Positions 1-9,233 of a stretch of DNA of 64,000 nt are shown here, in pieces. The DNA comes from Mitsuaria sp. WAJ17. GTDB lineage: Bacteria; Pseudomonadota; Gammaproteobacteria; Burkholderiales; Burkholderiaceae_C. Position 1 is the stretch's first letter, and every line of letters starts with the position of its first letter. Made by a program: the position numbers and the translations under genes. The notes below the pieces were generated by a model, which saw nothing but the letters and a program-made list of their open reading frames with translations, did not search any database and was not told the origin of the DNA. Location of the stretch: NCBI RefSeq assembly GCF_014174515.1, contig NZ_JACJUG010000021.1, forward strand, positions 1 through 64,000, in the 5' to 3' direction.

Positions 1-721
1 CCTCGGCCACCATCGCGGCCACGGGCGCCGCGACGGCCGGCGCGCCACTCTTGCGGGTCTTGCGAACGGGCTTGGCGGCCTCGGCCGCCGACGCCACAGG
101 CAACTCCGGCTGCACCGGCGCATCGCTTTCGGCGGCCTTGCGGCTGCGCGCCGTCCGGGGGCTCCTGGCTTCGACAGGTGCGGCGGCCTCCGTCGCCTTC
201 TTGCGGCTGCTCTTGGCGGCGGGGGCGGCCACGGCCTTGTCAACGGCGGGCTCGGCCTTCTTGACGGATTTCTTGGTGGCCTTGGTGGCGGCCTTGGTGG
301 CGGTCGTCGCGACAGTCTTCGCGGCGACCTTCTCCGGCACGTTCTCCAGCGCCTTCTCCGCCGGCCTCCTCGCAGGCTTCGCAGCGGTCTTCTTCACGGC
401 AGCCGTCTTGCCGGCTGCGGCAGGGGTCTTGTCGGCCGTCGCTTTGAGTGCGGGCTTGGTCGTCGGCTTTGCGGCGGCCTTTGCCGTGGTTTTGGCAGCC
501 GATGTTTTGGCCGCCGTCTTCCCGGCCGCCGCCTTCTTCACCGCAGGCGCCTTGGCCGCGGCCGCCGCCTTGGCTGCGGGGCGCTTGACGGCCACGGGCT
601 TCGTGGCCTTCTCCGTCTTCACGGTCTTCACGGTCTTGGCCGCCGGCTTCTTCTTGTCCACCGCCGGTTCAGCGGAGGTTTCGGTGGCGGCCTTGCGCCG
701 CGGGGTCTTGCTAGTTGCCAT
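1..721 (-). CDS. Histone H1-like Ala/Lys-rich DNA-binding protein (C-terminus beyond window)
   Basis: The minus strand is open from an ATG at 719-721 to the window edge, giving at least 240 residues. The protein begins [19 protein letters not shown] and then consists almost wholly of Ala, Lys, Pro, Thr and Val in irregular AAKT/AKPA/VKKA repeats, with basic patches such as RKTRKSG. This composition is that of the eukaryotic H1 tail-like proteins of Burkholderiales and of AlgP-type proteins, which bind and compact DNA or associate with polyhydroxyalkanoate granules. No folded domain is visible in the part present. The plus-strand open frame over the same bases is an artefact of the repetitive GC-rich sequence. 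Family assignment is by composition only; the exact role is not determined. Confidence 0.8.
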   Translation of the reverse strand, partial: MATSKTPRRKAATETSAEPAVDKKKPAAKTVKTVKTEKATKPVAVKRPAAKAAAAAKAPAVKKAAAGKTAAKTSAAKTTAKAAAKPTTKPALKATADKTPAAAGKTAAVKKTAAKPARRPAEKALENVPEKVAAKTVATTATKAATKATKKSVKKAEPAVDKAVAAPAAKSSRKKATEAAAPVEARSPRTARSRKAAESDAPVQPELPVASAAEAAKPVRKTRKSGAPAVAAPVAAMVAE

Positions 722-762
722 GGGATGGGGACGGGACAGGCTTTAGGGCCGCCCCGATGGAT

Positions 763-2571
763 TCAGGGTTCGGAAATCAGCACGGCGGGGCACCAACCCC
801 GCAGGCTGTTGAAAAAGGCCAGGCCCTGGGCACGCGCCAGGTCCGACTTGAGCAGCCTTGCTTCCTGCAGCTGCCCGCGAGCCAGCATGGCTTCGCGCAG
901 CACGCCGGGCAGCAGCCCGGCGGCCAGGCGCGGCGTCAGCCAGCGGCCCTCGATCTGGAGTGCGATATTGCCGAAGCTGCACTCCGTCAGTTCCTCATCT
1001 TCGTTCCACAGCAGCACATCGAAGGCTGCTGCCGTCTTGTCTTGTGCGAAGGCCTCGTAGTGGGCGCGTCGCGTGGTCTTGTGCTGCAGGTACTCGGCCA
1101 GCGCGCCCTGCGTGGGCAGGGCGCGGTGGGCCAGCTCCAGTGGCACCGGGGTTGGAGTATCGCCCAAGGGCTGCAGGGCCAGTTGCAAGCGTCCGTCACG
1201 GGGCAGCGTCAGCCGCACACGCCAGCGTCCTTGGGGATGCTGCTGCGCCAGCGCGGCCAGGGCCTGGCGAACCTCGACCGCACGGTGGCGCAGGCCGAAG
1301 TGATGCGCCGTGCGCTGCAGTCGCGCGAGGTGCAGCTCCAGGTGTGTGAAGGCGCCCGCTTCCAGGCGCAGGGTCTCCAGGGCCTCGATGGGCGCCTCGG
1401 CGCGCAGCAAGAAGCGGGTCTTGGCCCGCCATTCGGCCAGCTCGGCAGCGGGCTCGGAGTCCAGAGTGATGCCGCTGCCGATGCCGCACTGAAGGCCCGC
1501 CGGCCCTTGCTCGACGGTGCGGATGGGCACGTTGAAGGTCGCCACGCCGCCCGGCTGGATCAGGCCCAGGGCACCGCAGTACCAGCCGCGCGCCTCGGGC
1601 TCCAGCGAGCGAATGATCTGCATGGCACGGATCTTGGGGGCGCCGGTGACCGAGCCGCAGGGGAACAGGGCCCGGAAGACGTCCAGCAGGCGCACGCTGG
1701 CCCGGGTGACGGCACTGACGCTGGACACCATCTGCCACACCGTGGGCAAGGCGATCAGCTCGAAGAGCCGCGGCACGCGCACGCTGCCGACCTGAGCCAC
1801 GCGGCTGATGTCGTTGCGCAGCAGGTCCACGATCATCAGGTTCTCGGCCCGTTCCTTGGGGCTGGTGCGCAGGTGAGCCTGGGCCGCCTCGTCGTCCACC
1901 ACGTCGCGGCCGCGCGGCGCCGTGCCCTTCATAGGCTGGGCCGCGAGCAGCCAACTGCGCGTGCCGTCCGGCGCCTCGGGCACGGGGCGCCAGTCGAAGA
2001 AGAGCTCGGGCGAGACGCTGGCCACGCCCGCCTCGCGAAGGAAAAGCGCGAAGCCGCCCGGCTGGGCGGCGTGCAGGGCCAGGAAGAGCTGGGCCAGGTC
2101 CGGCGCGGTGGCCTGCGGGCGCAGGCGGGTGGTGAGATTGACCTGGTAGCAGTCCCCCGCGCGTATCCATTCGCGGATGCGCTCGATCTGCATCGCCTCG
2201 TCCGCGGCGGGCTGGCTGTCAGACCAGTCCAGCGCGCCGCTGAAGCAGCGCAGCGCAGGCCAGGGCTCGGGGGCCTGCTCGTAGACGGCGAACTCGGCCA
2301 ACGCCCCCTCGGCGGCATGGTGGGCCAGCCGGGGCTCCAGCGCCGACGCAGCCTCGTAGCGCAGCCCGCCCAGCACCCAGGCGCCCTCGCGCGCGGCCTG
2401 CTCGGCGGCATCGATCACGCCGGGCAGCTCCTGTGCCGTGCGGGCCCGCAGCCAGCGTGCGGGCGCCGTGGTCCAGACCCCGCGCAGCCGCTCCCCGTCT
2501 TCCCGGGCCAGCGGGTGGCGTGGGAAGTCAAAGGCGGCCTGGATCTGCTCCGGGCGCGGCGGGACCGTCAT
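763..2571 (-). CDS. pabB: Aminodeoxychorismate synthase component I fused to class IV aminotransferase-like lyase (PabB-PabC)
   Basis: The N-terminal part (about residues 1-370) is a chorismate-binding PabB domain: it carries the [15 protein letters not shown] motif, the PELFFDW and PMKGTAPRG segments, and the [13 protein letters not shown] signature. The C-terminal part (about 385-600) matches 4-amino-4-deoxychorismate lyase (PabC), with the [10 protein letters not shown] and [12 protein letters not shown] segments. Together they would take chorismate plus amide nitrogen to p-aminobenzoate for folate synthesis, with a separate glutamine amidotransferase (PabA) expected elsewhere. I start at the ATG at 2569-2571 instead of the TTG three codons earlier. 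The gene lies 37 bp downstream of orn on the same strand. The fusion is common in Burkholderiales. Confidence 0.9.
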   Translation of the reverse strand: MTVPPRPEQIQAAFDFPRHPLAREDGERLRGVWTTAPARWLRARTAQELPGVIDAAEQAAREGAWVLGGLRYEAASALEPRLAHHAAEGALAEFAVYEQAPEPWPALRCFSGALDWSDSQPAADEAMQIERIREWIRAGDCYQVNLTTRLRPQATAPDLAQLFLALHAAQPGGFALFLREAGVASVSPELFFDWRPVPEAPDGTRSWLLAAQPMKGTAPRGRDVVDDEAAQAHLRTSPKERAENLMIVDLLRNDISRVAQVGSVRVPRLFELIALPTVWQMVSSVSAVTRASVRLLDVFRALFPCGSVTGAPKIRAMQIIRSLEPEARGWYCGALGLIQPGGVATFNVPIRTVEQGPAGLQCGIGSGITLDSEPAAELAEWRAKTRFLLRAEAPIEALETLRLEAGAFTHLELHLARLQRTAHHFGLRHRAVEVRQALAALAQQHPQGRWRVRLTLPRDGRLQLALQPLGDTPTPVPLELAHRALPTQGALAEYLQHKTTRRAHYEAFAQDKTAAAFDVLLWNEDEELTECSFGNIALQIEGRWLTPRLAAGLLPGVLREAMLARGQLQEARLLKSDLARAQGLAFFNSLRGWCPAVLISEP

Positions 2572-2608
2572 GGAGGACAAGGCGTTCGGGCCTGCAAAGC
2601 GCCTGGAC

Positions 2609-3190
2609 TCAGATGTTCAGCAGGTGCGTGCGGTAGTAGGCCAGCTCGTCGATGGACTCGTGGATGTCGGCCAGGGCGGTGTGGGCCTGGGCCTTCTTGA
2701 AGCCCTCGATGATGCCGGGCTTCCAGCGGCGGGCCAGCTCCTTGAGCGTGGACACGTCCAGGTTGCGGTAGTGGAAGAAGTCTTCCAGCGTAGGCATGTA
2801 GTTGGCAAGGAAGCGGCGGTCCTGGCAGATGCTGTTGCCGCACATGGGCGATTTGCCGGCGGGGACGTACTGCTTCAGGAAGGCGATGGTTTGGGCAGCG
2901 GCCTCGTCCTCCGAGATGGTGGAGGCCTTGACGCGATCAATCAGTCCGCTCTTGCCGTGCGTGCCCTTGTTCCAGGCGTCCATCTTGTCGAGCGTCTCGT
3001 CGCTCTGATGAATGGCGAAGACGGGGCCCTCGACGCGCACGGTCAGGTGCGGGTCCGTGACCACCACGGCGACCTCGATGATGCGGTCGCGGTCCGGGTA
3101 GAGGCCGGTCATCTCGAGGTCGATCCAGATCAGGTTCTGGTCGCTGATGGCAAGTTGGGGGGCGGTGGTGTCGCCGGTGGTGTCGCTCAT
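2609..3190 (-). CDS. orn: Oligoribonuclease
   Basis: The protein of 193 residues is a DEDD-family 3'-5' exoribonuclease that degrades two- to five-nucleotide RNAs, including pGpG from cyclic-di-GMP breakdown. Exo I is seen in [11 protein letters not shown], Exo II around [17 protein letters not shown], and Exo III in [14 protein letters not shown], which supplies the catalytic His and Asp. The ATG at 3188-3190 gives a length close to the usual 180-190 residues. The open frame continues upstream through the complement of the M48 protease gene, but that extension is a shadow. The gene is divergent from the M48 protease gene. Confidence 0.95.
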   Translation of the reverse strand: MSDTTGDTTAPQLAISDQNLIWIDLEMTGLYPDRDRIIEVAVVVTDPHLTVRVEGPVFAIHQSDETLDKMDAWNKGTHGKSGLIDRVKASTISEDEAAAQTIAFLKQYVPAGKSPMCGNSICQDRRFLANYMPTLEDFFHYRNLDVSTLKELARRWKPGIIEGFKKAQAHTALADIHESIDELAYYRTHLLNI

Positions 3191-3259
3191 GATGATTCGG
3201 GAGTTGAGGCAGCGCCGAAAAGGGCAAGCAGGCATTGTCGCAGGCCTACACTTGGCGCC

Positions 3260-4588
3260 ATGCAAACTGCCTCCCTGACCTCGCCGCTGCAGGCTTGGCT
3301 GCCGCCTCTGCCGGCGCCACTGATGAGCACCCTGCTGGCCGCCGCCCTGGCCCTGAGTCTGCTGCTCAAGCTCTGGCTGGCCAACCGCCAGGTGCGCCAT
3401 GTGCGCCAGCACCGCGGCGCCGTCCCCCCCGCCTTTGCTGACAGCGTGCCCCTGGCCGCCCACCAGAAGGCCGCCGACTACACCGCAGCCAACACGGCCT
3501 TCGGCATGCTGGGCCTGGCCACCTCCAGCGCGCTGCTGATCGGCTGGACGCTCATGGGCGGGCTCAATGCCCTCAATGAATGGGTGCAGGACCACACCCT
3601 GCAGCGCTTCGGCCCCATGGCCTACCAGTTGACGCTGCTCGTGGCCTTCAGCCTCATCGGCGGCCTGCTGGACCTGCCGCTGTCGCTGTACCACACCTTC
3701 CGGCTGGAGCAGCGTTTCGGTTTCAACCGTACGACCCTGCCCCTGTTCTTCGCCGACATGGCCAAGGGCCTGCTGGTGGGCGCGCTGATCGGCCTGCCCA
3801 TCGCGGCGCTGATCCTGTGGCTCATGGGCACGGCCGGCCCGATGTGGTGGCTGTGGGCCTGGAGCGCCTGGGTGGGTTTCAACCTGCTGGTCATGGTGCT
3901 CTACCCCACGGTGATCGCACCAATGTTCAACAAGTTCGAGCCCCTGCAGGACGAGCTGCTCAAGGGCCGTGTCGAGGCCCTGATGAAGCGCTGCGGCTTT
4001 GCGGCCAAGGGCCTCTTCGTGATGGACGGCAGCCGGCGCTCGGCGCATGGCAATGCCTACTTCACCGGCATCGGCGCGGCCAAACGGGTGGTCTTCTTCG
4101 ACACCCTGCTGCAGCGCCTGCACCCCGGCGAGGTGGAGGCAGTGCTGGCGCACGAGCTGGGCCACTTCAAGCACCGCCATGTGCTCAAGCGCATGATCAG
4201 CCTCTTCGGCCTGAGCCTCGTGGGCTTCGCGCTGCTGGGCTGGCTGGGCACGCAGGTGGGCTTCTACCTGGGCCTGGGCGTGCAACCGAACATGGCCGCC
4301 CCCAACGACGCCCTGGCCCTGCTGCTCTTTCTGCTGGTGCTGCCGGTGTTCAGCTTCTTCTTCACGCCGCTGGCGGCCCAGCTCTCGCGCCGCGACGAAT
4401 TCCAGGCCGATGCCTACGCCTGCGCCCAGTCCAATGGCCAGGACCTCGGCAATGCGCTGCTCAAGCTGCACGAGGACAATGCCGGCACCCTGACCCCGGA
4501 TCCGGTCTACGCCCGCTTCTACTATTCACACCCCCCGGCCAGCGAACGCTTGGCCGCCATCGAACGCCTCAGCCCCCGCCACGCATGA
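3260..4588 (+). CDS. M48 family (Ste24-type) membrane metalloprotease
   Basis: This 442-residue protein has the architecture of CAAX-type Ste24 endopeptidases: several membrane helices, an HELGH zinc-binding helix (His298, Glu299, His302) and a downstream [11 protein letters not shown] motif whose Glu380 is the third zinc ligand. It ends with [25 protein letters not shown], the typical C-terminus of the family. Bacterial members cleave membrane or misfolded proteins in the inner membrane; no specific substrate can be named. The stop codon overlaps the ATG of the next gene (ATGA), so translation is probably coupled. There is no Shine-Dalgarno before the start ATG, and a -10-like TACACT ends seven bases upstream of it. 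Confidence 0.9.
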   Translation: MQTASLTSPLQAWLPPLPAPLMSTLLAAALALSLLLKLWLANRQVRHVRQHRGAVPPAFADSVPLAAHQKAADYTAANTAFGMLGLATSSALLIGWTLMGGLNALNEWVQDHTLQRFGPMAYQLTLLVAFSLIGGLLDLPLSLYHTFRLEQRFGFNRTTLPLFFADMAKGLLVGALIGLPIAALILWLMGTAGPMWWLWAWSAWVGFNLLVMVLYPTVIAPMFNKFEPLQDELLKGRVEALMKRCGFAAKGLFVMDGSRRSAHGNAYFTGIGAAKRVVFFDTLLQRLHPGEVEAVLAHELGHFKHRHVLKRMISLFGLSLVGFALLGWLGTQVGFYLGLGVQPNMAAPNDALALLLFLLVLPVFSFFFTPLAAQLSRRDEFQADAYACAQSNGQDLGNALLKLHEDNAGTLTPDPVYARFYYSHPPASERLAAIERLSPRHA

Positions 4589-4914
4589 ACCTGCTGCTCG
4601 CCCAATGTGCCCCCCAGTCCACTGCCCTGCCCGAGGCTGAACTCGGCGACTGGCTGGCCCAGATCCCCGGCTGGCTGCCTGACGCGACCCACAAGGCCAT
4701 CGCCCGTCGTTTCGTCTTCGACAACTACTACCAGGTCATGGCCTTCGCCAACGCGGTAGCCGAGATCGCCCATGCCCAGGACCACCACCCCGACATGGTG
4801 CTCAGCTACAACGTGGCCACGGTCAGCTACAGCACGCACTCGGTGCAGGGGCTCAGCGTGAACGACTTCATCTGCGCCGCGCAGGTCAACGCCCTGCCCG
4901 AGGCACAGCCGTGA
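4585..4914 (+). CDS. phhB: 4a-hydroxytetrahydrobiopterin dehydratase (pterin-4a-carbinolamine dehydratase)
   Basis: The 109-residue protein matches the PCD/DCoH family, with the DHHPDMVLSYNVATVSYSTH segment (written here in part) that contains the active-site His-His-Pro and the later His. The enzyme dehydrates 4a-hydroxytetrahydrobiopterin formed by aromatic amino acid hydroxylases. It sits between the M48 protease and RsgA genes and overlaps both by four bases (ATGA and GTGA), so the three genes form one translation-coupled unit. There is no phenylalanine hydroxylase gene in the window. Confidence 0.9.
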   Translation: MNLLLAQCAPQSTALPEAELGDWLAQIPGWLPDATHKAIARRFVFDNYYQVMAFANAVAEIAHAQDHHPDMVLSYNVATVSYSTHSVQGLSVNDFICAAQVNALPEAQP

Positions 4915-5855
4915 GCGGTGGGCGATTCAAGGGCGGAGCCGCGCCGGACAAGCGAGGGGCCGGGCTGGACCTGGGCCTGGTGGTGCGCGGCCATGGCCGG
5001 CACTACATCGTCGAAGACGGCGAAGGCCGCCGCCGCGTCTGCCATCCACGTGGCAAGAAGAGCGACTGCGTGGTGGGCGACCAGGTCCGCTGGGCCGAGG
5101 CCAGCAGCGACGAGGGTGTGATCGAGGCCGTGGAGCCGCGCCGCAACCTGCTGTTCCGCCAGGACGAGTGGAAGACCAAAAGCTTCGCCGCCAACCTGGA
5201 CCAGCTGCTGGTGCTGGTGGCCGTGGAGCCGGTGTTCTCGGAATCGCAGCTGGCGCGCGCCCTCATCGCGGCCGAGAGCGCGGGAATCAGCGCGCGCGTG
5301 GCCCTCAACAAGACCGACCTGCCTGGCGTGGCCGCCCAGCGAGAACGCCTGCAGCCCTACCGGGACATGGGCCTGACCGTGATGGAGCTGGCCCTGCGCG
5401 AATCCCCCGAGGCATCAGCCGAGGCGCTCAGCCCATGGCTGCAGGGCAAGCGCACCTTTGTGCTGGGCCCCAGCGGCACGGGCAAGAGCACCTTGATCAA
5501 CCTGCTGATCCCCGATGCCCAGGCGCAGGTGGGTGACATCTCCCAAGCCCTCAACTCGGGCCGGCACACCACCACCACGACGCAGTGGTACTGGATGGAC
5601 GCTGCCCGCCAGACCGCGCTGATCGACTCCCCGGGCTTCCAGGAATTCGGCCTGCGCCAGATCGAGCCCGCGCAGCTGCCGCAGCTGATGCCGGACTTGC
5701 GAACGCATGCCGGCAGCTGCCGCTTCTACAACTGCACCCATCTGCACGAGCCCGGCTGCGGCGTGCGGGCGGCGCTGGAGGCCGGACAGATCAGCGCCTC
5801 ACGCTACCGCATCTATGGCGAGATCTTTGAGGAGCTCAGCAGCAAACGCTGGTGA
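4911..5855 (+). CDS. rsgA: Ribosome small subunit-dependent GTPase A
   Basis: This 314-residue protein is a circularly permuted GTPase of the RsgA/YjeQ family, needed for late maturation of the 30S subunit. An N-terminal OB-fold covers about residues 15-80. The G motifs occur in permuted order: NKTD at 133-136 (G4), GPSGTGKST at 187-195 (G1) and DSPG at 239-242 (G3). A C-terminal zinc knuckle uses Cys270, Cys275, His277 and Cys283. Translation starts at a GTG that overlaps the stop of the preceding gene (GTGA). Length and motifs are normal for the family. Confidence 0.95.
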   Translation: MSGGRFKGGAAPDKRGAGLDLGLVVRGHGRHYIVEDGEGRRRVCHPRGKKSDCVVGDQVRWAEASSDEGVIEAVEPRRNLLFRQDEWKTKSFAANLDQLLVLVAVEPVFSESQLARALIAAESAGISARVALNKTDLPGVAAQRERLQPYRDMGLTVMELALRESPEASAEALSPWLQGKRTFVLGPSGTGKSTLINLLIPDAQAQVGDISQALNSGRHTTTTTQWYWMDAARQTALIDSPGFQEFGLRQIEPAQLPQLMPDLRTHAGSCRFYNCTHLHEPGCGVRAALEAGQISASRYRIYGEIFEELSSKRW

Positions 5856-5873
5856 GCTCTGCAGCGCCGCGCC

Positions 5874-6194
5874 TCAGTGGCCCTGGGGCGGCAGCGCCGG
5901 CCGGCCGGCGGCCGGCGGCTCGGCGCCCTCGCCCACCATGCGGGCCTCGATATCGACCACATCAGCGGGCGGCGGGCGGCGGGTCGGCCGCGGACCGAAG
6001 CCTTGGCCGGCGCGGAAGGTCCGTGCGCGCGCAAAGCCCGAGAGATCGACCACAGGCTTGCGCCCGCGGATCAGGCTCCACAGGCCCACACCCAGCAGGG
6101 TGGCCAGGGCCAGGGCCATGAGGCCCAGCACCAGGACGACCGTTGCCACGGCGAGCACCAGGCGAAGCACCAGGGAAATCAAGGCAGAGAACAA
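5874..6194 (-). CDS. Small membrane protein of unknown function
   Basis: The protein has one long hydrophobic stretch near the N-terminus (SALISLVLRLVLAVATVVLV and onward, roughly 35 residues, possibly two tight helices) followed by a soluble, proline- and arginine-rich tail ending AGRPALPPQGH. I recognise no family. The frame is open back to a TTG at 6236 that would overlap the end of the upstream SDR gene; I prefer the TTG at 6192-6194 because AAGGA lies six bases before it. It follows the SDR gene on the same strand and is probably co-transcribed. It is convergent with rsgA, 18 bp away. Confidence 0.55.
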   Translation of the reverse strand: MFSALISLVLRLVLAVATVVLVLGLMALALATLLGVGLWSLIRGRKPVVDLSGFARARTFRAGQGFGPRPTRRPPPADVVDIEARMVGEGAEPPAAGRPALPPQGH

Positions 6195-6222
6195 ACCACT
6201 TCCTTTCGAGGACAAGATCCAG

Positions 6223-7023
6223 TCAGCCGCGCCCAATGTAAGGCATGCGATTGGCCATGAGGGTCATGAAGGGCACGTTGACGGACAGCGGCATCTGCGC
6301 GAGGTGCACCAGGGTGTCGGCCACCAGCTGCACGTCCATGGTGGCCTCCACTGCGATGCTGCCATTGGCCTGACGCACGCCCTGCTGCATGGGTCTTGCC
6401 ATCTCAGTGGCGGCATTGCCGATATCGATCTGGCCCACGGCGATGTCGAAGTCCCGGCCGTCCAGGCTCAGGGCCTTGGTCAGGCCGGTGATGGCGTGCT
6501 TGGTGGCCGTGTAGGGCGCCGAGTTCGGGCGCGGCACATGGGCCGCGATCGAGCCGTTGTTGATGATGCGCCCGCCGCGCGGCTGCTGGCGCTTCATCAG
6601 GCCAAAGGCGGCCTGGGCGCAGAGGAAGCTGCCGGTAAGGTTGACGTCCACCACGGACTGCCATTGCTCGACGGAGAGCTCGTCCACCGGCAGGGCCGGC
6701 GCGCTGAGCCCGGCGTTGTTGAAGAGCAGGTCCAGGCGCCCGAAGCGCTGCTCGACCTCGGCGAAGAGCGCCTTCACCGCCGAGGCGTCAGCCACATTGC
6801 AGGCGCGCACCAGGCACAGCGAGGGATCGGGAGCGGCGGCCTGCGTGTCGCGAAGGGCCTCCTCGCGGCGCCCCACCAGCACCAGGCGCCAGCCCGCCCG
6901 AAGCAGGCCCAGCGCGGCGGCGCGGCCGATGCCGGTGCCGGCACCGGTGACCAGGGCGATCCGCGGCAGGGCGGCGGGGGAGTCTGCGGGCGTACCGTTC
7001 GGGTCAAGCTGAGGCATGGTCAT
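6223..7023 (-). CDS. SDR family NAD(P)-dependent oxidoreductase
   Basis: A 266-residue classical short-chain dehydrogenase. The cofactor-binding VTGAGTGIG lies at about residues 26-34, NNAG follows the fourth strand, and the active site is the Ser of NNGSIAAH with the YTATK motif. The aspartate region after the second strand reads VGRREE, which favours NADP(H) by having an Arg at the key position (inference). The C-terminus ends [12 protein letters not shown]. The substrate cannot be predicted. Two ATGs three codons apart (7023 and 7017) are both possible starts. Confidence 0.85.
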   Translation of the reverse strand: MTMPQLDPNGTPADSPAALPRIALVTGAGTGIGRAAALGLLRAGWRLVLVGRREEALRDTQAAAPDPSLCLVRACNVADASAVKALFAEVEQRFGRLDLLFNNAGLSAPALPVDELSVEQWQSVVDVNLTGSFLCAQAAFGLMKRQQPRGGRIINNGSIAAHVPRPNSAPYTATKHAITGLTKALSLDGRDFDIAVGQIDIGNAATEMARPMQQGVRQANGSIAVEATMDVQLVADTLVHLAQMPLSVNVPFMTLMANRMPYIGRG

Positions 7024-7080
7024 GAAGGGCTGGATGCGGCCGGTCCGCTTGACCGACGCGGCATCATAGTCAGCCCGCGC

Positions 7081-7368
7081 TCATTGCGTCAGCACAGCGG
7101 ATTCGGGCTCCGAACGGGCCAGCTGCACGTCGGCGCTGTCGGCACGACGCCCGCTGACCACCACCGTGGGCAACTGCTCGACCTGCACGCGCTTGCCACT
7201 CACCTCGACGCGCGGCAGCACCTGCACCGCCGCCTTGGCCGGCAGGGCCGCCTGGCTGGGCAGGGCCATCAAAGCGCCGATCGTGAGTCCCATCAGCAGG
7301 CCGCTGCCCAGGGCCAGGCGGCGGATGGGGGCATAGCGGTCATAGCAGCGGATGGTCACGGGCTTCAT
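7081..7368 (-). CDS. Small secreted protein with paired VSG(K/R)R motifs
   Basis: The frame extends back to 7440, but the ATG at 7366-7368 follows a strong AGGAGG Shine-Dalgarno six bases upstream, giving 95 residues. Residues 1-40 look like a signal peptide (hydrophobic SGLLMGLTIGALMALPSQA, cut after SQA). The mature part is about 55 residues and holds two copies of a short motif, LPRVEVSGKR and LPTVVVSGRR. This resembles the plug-entry VxVxGxR segment of TonB-dependent receptors but no barrel follows. I do not recognise a characterised family. It sits alone between the SDR and the phosphofructokinase gene. Confidence 0.65.
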   Translation of the reverse strand: MKPVTIRCYDRYAPIRRLALGSGLLMGLTIGALMALPSQAALPAKAAVQVLPRVEVSGKRVQVEQLPTVVVSGRRADSADVQLARSEPESAVLTQ

Positions 7369-7501
7369 GGGAACCTCCTGGGTCAAGTGCGTTCTGGTCT
7401 GCGATGGACGCACTGTGCCCAGCCGGAGCTGACCTTCCAAGCCGCGCGGGACGGGTTGCCGATCAGCCGCGATGAACTGCAGCGAGGGCCGACAAACGGG
7501 T

Positions 7502-8566
7502 TTACCCTAGGAACACACCCAGCTCATGCGCCACATGCAGGCGCTCGTGATCCAGGGGCACGCAGCGGTTCTGACCCGCGACCTCGCCCAGGCCCACGTC
7601 CACGCAGCGATCGCCCTGCAGGGCCACCATGCGGCCGAACTGCCCGCGCATCACCAGGCCGGCCGCCGCCACGCCGAAGCGCGTGGCCAGCACCCGATCG
7701 AAAGCCGTGGGCGAGCCCCCTCGCTGCAGATGGCCCAGCAGGGTGCAGCGAATCTCCACCTCGCTGCCCAGCTGGGCTTCGAGGTCACCCATCAGGCGCT
7801 GGCCGACGCCACCCAGGCGCAGGGGGTCCGGGCTGTCGTCAAGCTGGCGCTGGATCACCCATTCGCCCCCCAGAGCCTTGGCCCCCTCGGCCACACACAG
7901 CAGGGCGAAACCCTGCTCATGCGCACGCTGGCGGGCAAAGGCAGCCAGATGGTCCAACTGGTAGCTCTGCTCCGGGATCAGGATGGCATCGGCGCCACCG
8001 GCCAGGCCACCCTCCAGGGCGATCCAGCCAGCATAGCGGCCCATGGTCTCGACGATCATCAGACGGCCATGGCTGCGTGCCGTGGTCTGCAGGCGGCCCA
8101 GGGCTTCGCTGACCACGGTGACGGCGGAGTCGAAGCCAAAGCTGCGCTCGTTGAGCATGAGGTCGTTGTCAATGGTCTTGGGCACGCCCACCACCGGCAC
8201 GCCCAAGCGTGCGAAGCGCTCGGCGATGGTCATGGTGCCGTCGCCGCCGATGACCACGAGCGCGTCGATGTTCTGCCGCCCCAGGAAATCAAGGGCATGG
8301 CCCGAGCAGTCGGTGCCGCCGGCGCCGAAGTAGTGGAAGGGATCAGCCCGGTTGTGCGTGCCCAGGATGGTGCCGCCCTCGGCGATCAAGCCGCGCACCG
8401 TGGGTGCATCCAGCGGGCGGCAGCGCCCGTCCAGCAGGCCCAGGAAGCCGCGCTCGATGCCGGTGACCGAGGCACCGCAGCGCTCGATGAGGGCCAGCGT
8501 GACCGCACGGATCACGGCATTGAGACCGGGGCAGTCCCCGCCACCTGTCAGAATCCCGATATGCAT
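7502..8566 (-). CDS. pfkA: 6-phosphofructokinase
   Basis: A 354-residue PfkA-family enzyme that phosphorylates fructose 6-phosphate in glycolysis. Visible motifs are LTGGGDCPGLNAVIR at the N-terminus, GGDGT at 107-111, PKTIDND at 129-135, ETMGR, and GHLQRGGSPTAFDR near the C-terminus. The residue after GGD is Gly110, as in ATP-dependent enzymes, but the residue before TIDND is Lys130, as in pyrophosphate-dependent enzymes. This mixed pair is a feature of group III phosphofructokinases, so ATP is the more likely donor but this is not certain. Divergent from the response regulator gene. Confidence 0.9.
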   Translation of the reverse strand: MHIGILTGGGDCPGLNAVIRAVTLALIERCGASVTGIERGFLGLLDGRCRPLDAPTVRGLIAEGGTILGTHNRADPFHYFGAGGTDCSGHALDFLGRQNIDALVVIGGDGTMTIAERFARLGVPVVGVPKTIDNDLMLNERSFGFDSAVTVVSEALGRLQTTARSHGRLMIVETMGRYAGWIALEGGLAGGADAILIPEQSYQLDHLAAFARQRAHEQGFALLCVAEGAKALGGEWVIQRQLDDSPDPLRLGGVGQRLMGDLEAQLGSEVEIRCTLLGHLQRGGSPTAFDRVLATRFGVAAAGLVMRGQFGRMVALQGDRCVDVGLGEVAGQNRCVPLDHERLHVAHELGVFLG

Positions 8567-8707
8567 TGCTGAGACCTCGCTGCTGTGATGCTGCCGTGGC
8601 CGGCCCAGGCGACCCGCCCTGGACGGTGTCCCCGATTCCCGGGGGCCAGGTCTTGCCCTGGGTCAAGATAGTGCCATGCCAGGGCCACAATGCGAAGAAA
8701 TTAATCC

Positions 8708-9136
8708 ATGACCGCCCCAATGATGCCCGTCCCCGGCCCCGCTCCCGACGCTGCAGCGAGCGAGCAGCCCCGCCTGCTCTATGTCGAGGACAACCCCATC
8801 AACATGCTGATCGTCGAGGAACTGGTCAACAAGCGCGGGGGCATCGCCCTGTTCGGCGCCGAGACCGTGGCCGAAGGCCTGCAGCAAGCGGGACGCCTGC
8901 TGCCTCGTCTCATCCTGGTGGACATGCAGCTGCCGGATGGCAACGGCCACCAGCTGCTGCAGGCCCTGCATGCCGACCCCTCGACGGCAGGCATCCCCTG
9001 CGTGGCGCTGTCGGCAAATGCCATGCCGGAGGACGTGCGGCGGGCCAGCGCGGCAGGCTTCGTCGATTACTGGACCAAGCCCATCGACTTCAAGGTCTTC
9101 CTCGCGGGGCTGGACCGCTTCTACGGTCCGCGCTGA
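8708..9136 (+). CDS. Single-domain response regulator (receiver only)
   Basis: The 142-residue protein is a CheY-like receiver with no output domain. After a 20-residue Pro/Ala-rich lead it shows the acidic pair in LLYVEDNP (Glu27, Asp28), the phosphoacceptor Asp72 in LILVDMQLPDGNG, the Ser of VALSANA and the conserved Lys124 in YWTKPID. It probably relays phosphate from one of the hybrid or orphan kinases in the cell; none is adjacent. A hairpin terminator follows the stop codon. Confidence 0.9.
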   Translation: MTAPMMPVPGPAPDAAASEQPRLLYVEDNPINMLIVEELVNKRGGIALFGAETVAEGLQQAGRLLPRLILVDMQLPDGNGHQLLQALHADPSTAGIPCVALSANAMPEDVRRASAAGFVDYWTKPIDFKVFLAGLDRFYGPR

Positions 9137-9154
9137 GCACCTCCGCCGGGCATG

Positions 9155-9190
9155 AAAAAGGCGCCGCACCCGCGAGGGTCGGCGCCTTAT
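9155..9190. terminator. Bidirectional rho-independent terminator
   Basis: An imperfect inverted repeat AAGGCGCCG (9158-9166) / CGGCGCCTT (9180-9188) is flanked by an A-run on the left and TTATT on the right. The stem can extend through ACCC/GGGT to a GCGA tetraloop (9172-9175). It lies between the convergent response regulator gene and the coiled-coil protein gene and could serve both. Confidence 0.85.
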
Positions 9191-9233
9191 TCGTGGCAGG
9201 CTGCCCTTGCTGAGCAGCCCAAGCCGGGCAGGC

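Noticed and set aside
5707-8112. 801-residue plus-strand open frame
   Set aside because: It lies opposite three well-supported minus-strand genes (SDR, small secreted protein, phosphofructokinase), has low-complexity His/Gly/Arg text and matches no family; it is a GC-rich shadow.
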